Positions 1 to 64,000 of a stretch of DNA of 64,000 nucleotides are shown here, one piece after another. The DNA lies in the NCBI GenBank assembly GCA_009731375.1, contig BJOX01000109.1:891615-955614 (forward strand), given 5' to 3'. This DNA is from Paulinella micropora. Lineage: Eukaryota; Cercozoa; Imbricatea; Euglyphida. A model generated the notes under the pieces. It was given only the letters and a program-made list of their open reading frames with translations. It was not told the DNA's origin and did no database searches. Every line of letters starts with the position of its first letter. Positions within the stretch are counted from its first letter, which is position 1. The position numbers were made by a program, and so were the translations under genes.

Positions 1-160
1 ATAGTCCAGGAGTACGCATTTGAACTCTGCCTTTTCCTTGATTCTTTGGAGCGCTTCCGGTACCTTGCTAAACACAGTCTCAGCAATGCTGCTATAGTAA
101 GCACTATTTGAGTCACGGTATAGCAGTTGTTTTTTTGAGCGTCTTGTGTTGTGACTATCC
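1..160 (-). pseudogene. C-terminal end of APE-type non-LTR retroelement polyprotein (partial)
   Basis: The minus strand translates without a stop to the left edge and resembles the distal C-terminus of jockey/CR1-like reverse transcriptases: an N-S-A-Y-Y start, then 'SKVPEALQRIKEKAEFK', where the family has a W/F-N-x-LP...I...FK pattern. It probably continues the element whose reverse transcriptase lies at 840-1,910, with (TATC)n blocks (161-216, 296-369) in between. Its real end is outside the window. The assignment is by pattern only. Confidence 0.5.
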
Positions 161-196
<36 letters not shown>

Positions 197-293
197 CTAT
201 CTATCTATCTCTGTATTATATTAAATTCTATTATGTTGTGTTGTGTAGCAACAAGTGACTGTATTCACTCGTTGATATTCTATTATACTTGTA

Positions 294-369
<76 letters not shown>

Positions 370-370
370 G
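161..370. repeat. (TATC)n blocks inside the retroelement
   Basis: Two near-perfect (ATCT)n tracts with a short unique stretch (216-295) between them. Both sides carry sequence that reads as parts of the same retroelement C-terminus on the minus strand. The tracts therefore seem to have expanded inside the element rather than to mark its end. Confidence 0.8.
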
Positions 371-743
371 TACGGCAGTGATTGGTTTGAAATTGTTATA
401 GTGGAGGGGGAGGAATGTTGTGAAAGTAGGATAGATGTGTGAATGTGTCTCCATACATACACGACATTTATATATATTAGGTATAATTACACGACATTTA
501 TACATATTAGGTATAATTGGAAGTCTAAGTTTAGCAAATAAGGGTGCGGTAGGTGCTCTCGGTGATGCTAGGCTTATGAGGCGTATTATCTTTTTTTTGC
601 ATGGTGATGAGAGGGTAGATGATGGTGTTTGGGGTGTCAGATATCCAGACAGATATATTATATGTTAGGAGGGAGTAGACGTGGCTATAGTATAGTTGGA
701 CAAAAATATGAGTGGGTAGTAGCTGGTTAACATGTCGAAACAT
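371..743 (-). pseudogene. Reverse transcriptase thumb/C-terminal segment, frameshifted
   Basis: The minus strand from 743 reads a typical post-RT segment (…'LYYSHVYSLLTYNISVW'…'MQKK'). After a run of T on the plus strand near 591-598 the frame shifts, and the text continues 'IIRLISLASPRAPTAPLF', the usual Q-K/R-x-I-R-x-I…TAPLF motif of CR1/jockey-type elements. A roughly 30-bp tandem duplication (about 463-520) repeats a short peptide. The frameshift plus duplication make this copy inactive. Confidence 0.65.
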
Positions 744-839
744 TTGTACAAATGGTTGTAGGCGGACGGCAATTGTTTGGACATGTTTTCTGAAAGATAA
801 GTTGCTTTGGACAGTTGTACCTAGCAGTTTGACCTGTTT

Positions 840-1910
840 CTAATGTTCGAGTTTTGTCTCGCCGATCGCCAGCTGCAGCTTTACGTCCTGTCCAAACGTA
901 TGAAAGATCGTGTATGTTGTCTTAGTAGGGTTAGGTACAAGATTATGTCTATGAAAGTAACGTACAAGGTTGGTTGTGTCGGTTTGTGCATGCTCTTGTA
1001 GTTGCTCTTTGTTAGATGCTGCAATTATGATTGTGGTATCATCAGCGTAGGCAAAGACTGTTCCATGTGTAAGTGATAGGAGGATGCTGTTGATATAGAG
1101 GATAAAGAGTGTTGTGGAAAGGGTGCTGCCTTGTGGTATACCGTGCGTGATCAGGCGGGGGTATGAGCGGGCGTGTTGGGTGAACACAGTTTGGAATCGT
1201 CTGGTCATGTAGGATTTGAAGAAGGCAGTGGTATTATCGCTAAAGTTGAATTCATGTCGTAGTTTGTGAATGAGTTTTGCATGGTCAATGGTATCATATG
1301 CTTTAGACAAATCGACAAAGAGTGCTAGTACGTATTTGCCTGGGCCTTTTTGTGAGTGGATGTGGTTGAGGATTGTTTGGATGCAGATGGTGGTATTGGA
1401 ATGTGGACGAAAAGTATATTGAGTGCGTGAAAGGATATCATCGGTTCAGGTGGTCCATGAGTTGTCGGTTGATGATTGTATCAAAAACTTTCGCGATAAT
1501 GGGCAGAAGGGATATAGGTCTATAGGTCTCTGGCAGTGTTCTATCTTTAGTTTATAAATTTCTATTACTTTTGTTATTTTTAGAACGTCAGGGTACTCAT
1601 TTCTTTCTACTGATTTATTGAAAAGTTTGCTTAGGATCGGTGCAATATATGTGCTTAAATCTTGTATTATTGCAGGTTTTATTTTGTTTATGTCTTCGGA
1701 TTTATTTCTATCAATACCCTTAAGTGTTTTAGTTACTTCCTTTGTAGTTACATATTTTAGTCTGAAGATGCGGTGTTGTGTTTGTTTATGCTCTTTTTGT
1801 TCTTCTTTTTGTTCTCTTTCTTCTTGGGGGATTTTAGCGCTTACCTTGGCTCCTACCGACGTGTAGTGCCTGTTGAGGACGTTCGCCATGTCTTTCGCAT
1901 CTGTGTACAC
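840..1910 (-). pseudogene. Reverse transcriptase domain of APE-type non-LTR retrotransposon
   Basis: Minus strand. In order: a palm entry with 'PISLLPIIAKVFDTIIN' (readable only after a frame change near 1,515, where the plus strand has a short duplication 'ataggtctataggtct'), 'TQYTFRPHSNTT', motif A 'FVDLSKAYDTIDH', motif B 'GIPQGSTLS' and motif C 'YADDT'. The catalytic aspartates are intact. A second frame change near 1,445 restores the first frame. So all RT motifs are present, but at least two frameshifts break the reading frame. Family: jockey/CR1/I-like; the exact clade cannot be fixed by eye. Confidence 0.85.
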
Positions 1911-1922
1911 CTGTCTATCTAC

Positions 1923-2340
1923 TCAGAGTCTTGTAGGTGATGTTTTAGTAGCTTGCATTTGAGGGATAAGCATTCTTAAAGCATTCATTCTCTTCTTTGA
2001 ATCGTGCTTTAGGTCCTCCATTAACTTCGTCATATATTCTTTTTTTGTTCTTTTTATTTCTCTATTAGTCTTATTTCTGTGTGCTCCATATCTGCTTTTG
2101 TTATAGTCAGTAGGCTTATCTCTTTGTTTCCCAATCATTTTTCTTATTTCTTTGCTACACCACGGCTTCCATTTTCTTTTTTTATCAGATTTTTCGCATT
2201 TTTCAATTACATTCTTAATTGTTTTTTGTATTATGTTAAAGTAGGCATTAGGTGTTGTTTTGTTAAGTTCAGTGTCTAGCTTTTGCTCTTGTTCTGCCTG
2301 TATTTCCTTTAGTATTCTTTCCTTTTTGTCTTCATATCTT
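1923..2340 (-). pseudogene. Linker between endonuclease and reverse transcriptase
   Basis: A lysine-rich stretch on the minus strand (from 2,138: 'NKTNREIKRTKKEYMTKLM') typical of the spacer between APE endonuclease and RT in non-LTR elements. Frame breaks separate it from the endonuclease upstream and the RT downstream. No separate gene is implied. Confidence 0.55.
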
Positions 2341-2347
2341 TTATTAC

Positions 2348-3113
2348 TTAGTTTTTAGTGTTTTTCTTGTGTACGATAGGCGTATGGAATACAGCATATA
2401 TGGGGTGGTGGTCAGTGATTAGCATCGGCAGTGTGTCAGCAGTGACATCTGTGCATATAGTTGTGAGAATCGTGTCAAGTAGCTTTTTCCTATCCCAGAA
2501 TGGGTCAACTCTCGTGGGTTTGGTTATTGTTGTGTACAGGTTGTTGATAACAAGGAATTCACAGGTAGCATGGGTTGGGCGTAGTAAGTCTATGTTTAGA
2601 TCACCAACAATTGTAATGGTGGTGTGTGGTGAGGTTGACATAATGGTGCCATGTAGTTCTGTAGTGCAGGGAAGAATTCTGGATCATGTGTTTGTGATGA
2701 TATGGTCGTTTGTATATGTGTAGGATGGTGTGTATAGGGTTGTTAAGGAGGTGAGTGCTGTGGATTTGAATTGTCGTGGTGGATGCTTTTGAAAGTTTGC
2801 TGGTGTGGATTGTGACGTGCATGCTGTTTTTATAGTAGACGGATACATCAGGTGTATGGTGTGATATGTATGTTGGGATTGGAAATGATGTATGGTTTGT
2901 GTCTGGGTGGAGTTTGGTTTCGGTCAGTGATATGATGTCAGGTATGATTGGTATCTTGTGCGTGTGTCTTAATAGAATTTCATGATTGTTGGTCAAACCT
3001 CTTATGTTTGTGTGATATATAGAAAAAGATTTAGTAGCCTTAGGGAGAAGGGGCGTGAGGTTAGGATGTACTATTCGGTCCGGTGGGGGCATCGGTTCGC
3101 TTCGATTCGGAAC
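2348..3113 (-). pseudogene. APE-type (EEP) endonuclease domain of the same retroelement
   Basis: From 3,092 downward the minus strand shows 'YHTNIRGL', 'PDIISLTETKL', then after a frameshift near 2,640 'VGDLNIDLL', 'TRVDPF' and 'ITDHHPIYAVF'. These match the N, E, D-x-N and (S/T)DH catalytic motifs of exonuclease-endonuclease-phosphatase proteins, the nicking enzyme used for target-primed reverse transcription. The reading frame also extends upstream of the first Met (3,092) to a TGA at 3,114-3,116. Confidence 0.85.
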
Positions 3114-3300
3114 TCATGAGCTCTTTACGACTGCCTCAGCGGCAGCAGGCTGTGAACTTGAGCTGGAGGATTGGGAGGCCTTGGATCTGTGAGTTTGATC
3201 TGGAGAGGAGGATGAGTTTTCTTCCCGGGACTTCTCGAATCTTCGTTTGAGAAATTCGTATTGCGTGGATTTCTTTATTTTGTATACCTTACCAGTCGCT
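3114..3300 (-). pseudogene. Tail of retroelement ORF1
   Basis: Directly upstream of the endonuclease and in the same frame, the minus strand encodes a basic then Ser/Gln-rich peptide ('STQYEFLKRRFEKSREEN', then 'QPAAAEAVVKSS') ending in TGA at 3,114-3,116. It looks like the C-terminus of ORF1. Because it is in frame with the endonuclease, the TGA either truly separates two ORFs or is a disabling stop in one long ORF. Confidence 0.45.
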
Positions 3301-3474
3301 TAGGCACGTACACAAACATCTCCATTGAATGTCTAGCATCCGGAAATGAAGTTGGCAAGGTCACGGGTCATTGCAAACAAATGTTTTGTTGCAGGTGACA
3401 AGCTCTCGTTTATGAAGATGCCATATATGTTGTCGCCTTTGTATACAGATAGGTGTGGGGCACATGTGAGGATG

Positions 3475-3885
3475 TCTTCTTCTTCTTCTTCTTCTTCTTC
3501 TTCTTCTTCTTCTTCTTCTTCTTCTTCTTCTTCTTCCTTCTTCCTTCTTCCTTCTTTCTTCTTCCTTCTTTCTTCTTTCTTCTTTCTTCTTCCTTCTTTC
3601 TTCTTCTTTCTTCTTCTTTCTTCTTCTTTCTTCTTCTTTCTTCTTTCTTCTTCTTTCTTCTTCTTTCTTCTTCTTTCTTCTTTCTTCTTCTTTCTTCTTT
3701 CTTCTTCTTTCTTCTTCTTTCTTCTTCTTTCTTCGTCTTTCTTCTTTCTTCTTCTTTCTTCTTCTTTCTTCTTTCTTCTTCTTTCTTCTTTCTTCTTCTT
3801 CTTCTTTCTTCTTCTTTCTTCTTCTTCTTTCTTCTTCTTTCTTCTTCTTTGTTCTTTCTTCTTTCTTCTTTCTCTCCGGTGTTTC
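3475..3885. repeat. (TTC)n polypyrimidine tract
   Basis: About 400 bp of (TTC/TTTC)n. Both strands have long spurious reading frames (poly-Ser/Phe or poly-Glu/Lys). No gene is supported. Confidence 0.95.
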
Positions 3886-4035
3886 ATATTCTAACCTGTA
3901 TTCTTACTATATTTATACATCATAATCATCCTTGTTTTGTCTATTTCTCTTTATGTCTTTCTCTTACTTATTCTATCCCCTTTTTCTCTCTATCTCCTCT
4001 TTCTCTCCATATATATTATTAAAAACATATATATA

Positions 4036-4057
4036 CTCTCTCTCTCTGTCTGTCTCG

Positions 4058-4129
<72 letters not shown>

Positions 4130-4137
4130 CTCTTCTT

Positions 4138-4188
<51 letters not shown>

Positions 4189-4642
4189 NNNNNNNNNNNN
4201 NNNNNNNNNNNNNNNNNNNNNNNNNNNNNNNNNNNNNNNNNNNNNNNNNNNNNNNNNNNNNNNNNNNNNNNNNNNNNNNNNNNNNNNNNNNNNNNNNNNN
4301 NNNNNNNNNNNNNNNNNNNNNNNNNNNNNNNNNNNNNNNNNNNNNNNNNNNNNNNNNNNNNNNNNNNNNNNNNNNNNNNNNNNNNNNNNNNNNNNNNNNN
4401 NNNNNNNNNNNNNNNNNNNNNNNNNNNNNNNNNNNNNNNNNNNNNNNNNNNNNNNNNNNNNNNNNNNNNNNNNNNNNNNNNNNNNNNNNNNNNNNNNNNN
4501 NNNNNNNNNNNNNNNNNNNNNNNNNNNNNNNNNNNNNNNNNNNNNNNNNNNNNNNNNNNNNNNNNNNNNNNNNNNNNNNNNNNNNNNNNNNNNNNNNNNN
4601 NNNNNNNNNNNNNNNNNNNNNNNNNNNNNNNNNNNNNNNNNN

Positions 4643-4717
<75 letters not shown>

Positions 4718-4722
4718 ACACA

Positions 4723-4735
<13 letters not shown>
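4036..4735. repeat. (CT)n tract with N gap and (CA)n
   Basis: A (CT)n tract broken by an unsequenced gap at 4,189-4,642, then (CA)n, leading into (CATA)n. The gap length is probably an estimate. Confidence 0.95.
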
Positions 4736-4755
<20 letters not shown>

Positions 4756-4798
4756 GTATACTTACATACGTACATACGTGCATGCATTCATGCATGCA

Positions 4799-4832
<34 letters not shown>

Positions 4833-4846
4833 CACATACACACACA

Positions 4847-4877
<31 letters not shown>

Positions 4878-5147
4878 CAAACATACATACATACATAAAT
4901 ACATGCATACATACATACATACAAACGTACATACGTACGTACGTACGTACGTACGTACATACATACATACATACATACATACATACATACATACATAGCG
5001 TAGTGTGTCCGCATGCTGCTAGTGCTTACACCTATACATACATACATACATACATACATACATACACATATATACATATATACATACATACATACATACA
5101 TACATACCCACATGCATATATACATACATAGCTGGCCGCTTAACACA

Positions 5148-5195
<48 letters not shown>

Positions 5196-5425
5196 GACAC
5201 ACACACACATACACACACACACACAGATGATCATTCTCTACGCGTGATTTTCCGTGCGGAGTGTCGACATTTCATACATACATACATACATACATACATA
5301 CATACATACATACATGTATACATACATACATACATACATACATACATGCATACATACATACATAGATACACATACATACATACATACATACATACATACA
5401 TACATACATACATACGTACATACAT
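4720..5425. repeat. (CATA)n microsatellite block
   Basis: Mostly (CATA)n with (CT)n at 5,150-5,192 and short unique islands at 4,995-5,032 and 5,228-5,272. The island ends 'catagcgt(a/g)' (4,994 and 5,423) match the sequence just before the first exon (5,424-5,445). They may be decayed copies of its 5' flank. Confidence 0.85.
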
Positions 5426-5445
5426 AGCGTGGCGATCGGCGTTCC

Positions 5446-63831
<58,386 letters not shown>

Positions 63832-63919
63832 ATATATATATTTATATATATATATATATATAATATACATATAATATATCGATCTAGGGATCCTTTGGCA
63901 TGTCTGAACGCAAGAGACG

Positions 63920-64000
<81 letters not shown>

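Noticed and set aside
3333-3887. Lys/Glu-rich reading frame on the minus strand
   Set aside because: Simple translation of (TTC)n; no non-repeat portion supports a protein.

Overview
Kind of sequence. This is eukaryotic nuclear DNA, very rich in introns and dominated by simple-sequence repeats: (TATC)n/(GATA)n, (CATA)n/(GTAT)n, (CT)n, (AT)n, (ATT)n and (GTT/GCT)n. No bacterial-type genes, rRNA, complete tRNA or CRISPR are visible. Interstitial CCCTAA hexamers (44,191-44,219) hint at a TTAGGG-type telomere. The mix of RLE-type and APE-type non-LTR retroelements, foldback MITEs and a giant modular extracellular protein suggests a protist or alga, but I cannot name the organism. Twelve N gaps interrupt the window, and most of them sit in repeats.

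Main gene. One plus-strand gene appears to run from a signal-peptide exon at 5,446 to beyond the right edge. I found about 54 small exons, mostly 30-180 nt, lying as unique islands between microsatellite introns. They add up to about 4.3 kb of coding sequence, or roughly 1,440 residues. With two stated exceptions (around 9,500 and 40,150) and one uncertain micro-exon link (49,492), the intron phases of consecutive exons match and no stop appears, which is strong internal evidence for one transcript. The conceptual protein is built of repeated modules. Each has a region resembling the plexin-domain-containing (PLXDC/TEM7) pattern: FPF..., then VSPDG or VTAQG, then an (L)AP.. segment, an IRW/IRY/LWED strand, a FQ..L..(D/S)G strand and a final W..GL strand. 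Then come an FCP motif, an IPT/TIG-like Cys segment and a Cys-rich CxxCxG tail. Module 1 is about 6,555-31,212, module 2 about 31,502-51,542, and module 3 starts at 53,235 and leaves the window.

Splice-boundary arrays. Around most exons there are extra partial copies of that exon. Copies of the exon HEAD (acceptor plus 5' part) lie upstream of the full exon. Copies of the TAIL (3' part plus donor) lie downstream. The partial copies are separated by microsatellite. I saw no clear exception, and one exon (20,603) has both kinds. This looks like repeated tandem duplication of exon/intron boundaries and is the most unusual feature of the window.

Mobile elements. (1) At 1-3,300 (minus): a decayed APE-type non-LTR retrotransposon (ORF1 tail, endonuclease, reverse transcriptase, C-terminal region) that contains (TATC)n blocks within its coding region. 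(2) At 35,118-37,250: a 5'-truncated non-LTR element with YADD, a CCHC-like finger and a restriction-like endonuclease, plus three copies of its 3' end. (3) Family A: twelve copies of a shorter element, most with different 5' truncation points but all with the same 3' end fused to (ATCT)n. (4) Families C and D and small F fragments share a conserved 3' terminus and also abut (ATCT)n. (5) Family E lies in (ATT)n and starts with a tRNA-like T-arm/CCA sequence. (6) There are two foldback MITE families. Several element families therefore insert specifically into microsatellites, and those microsatellites form the introns of the host gene.
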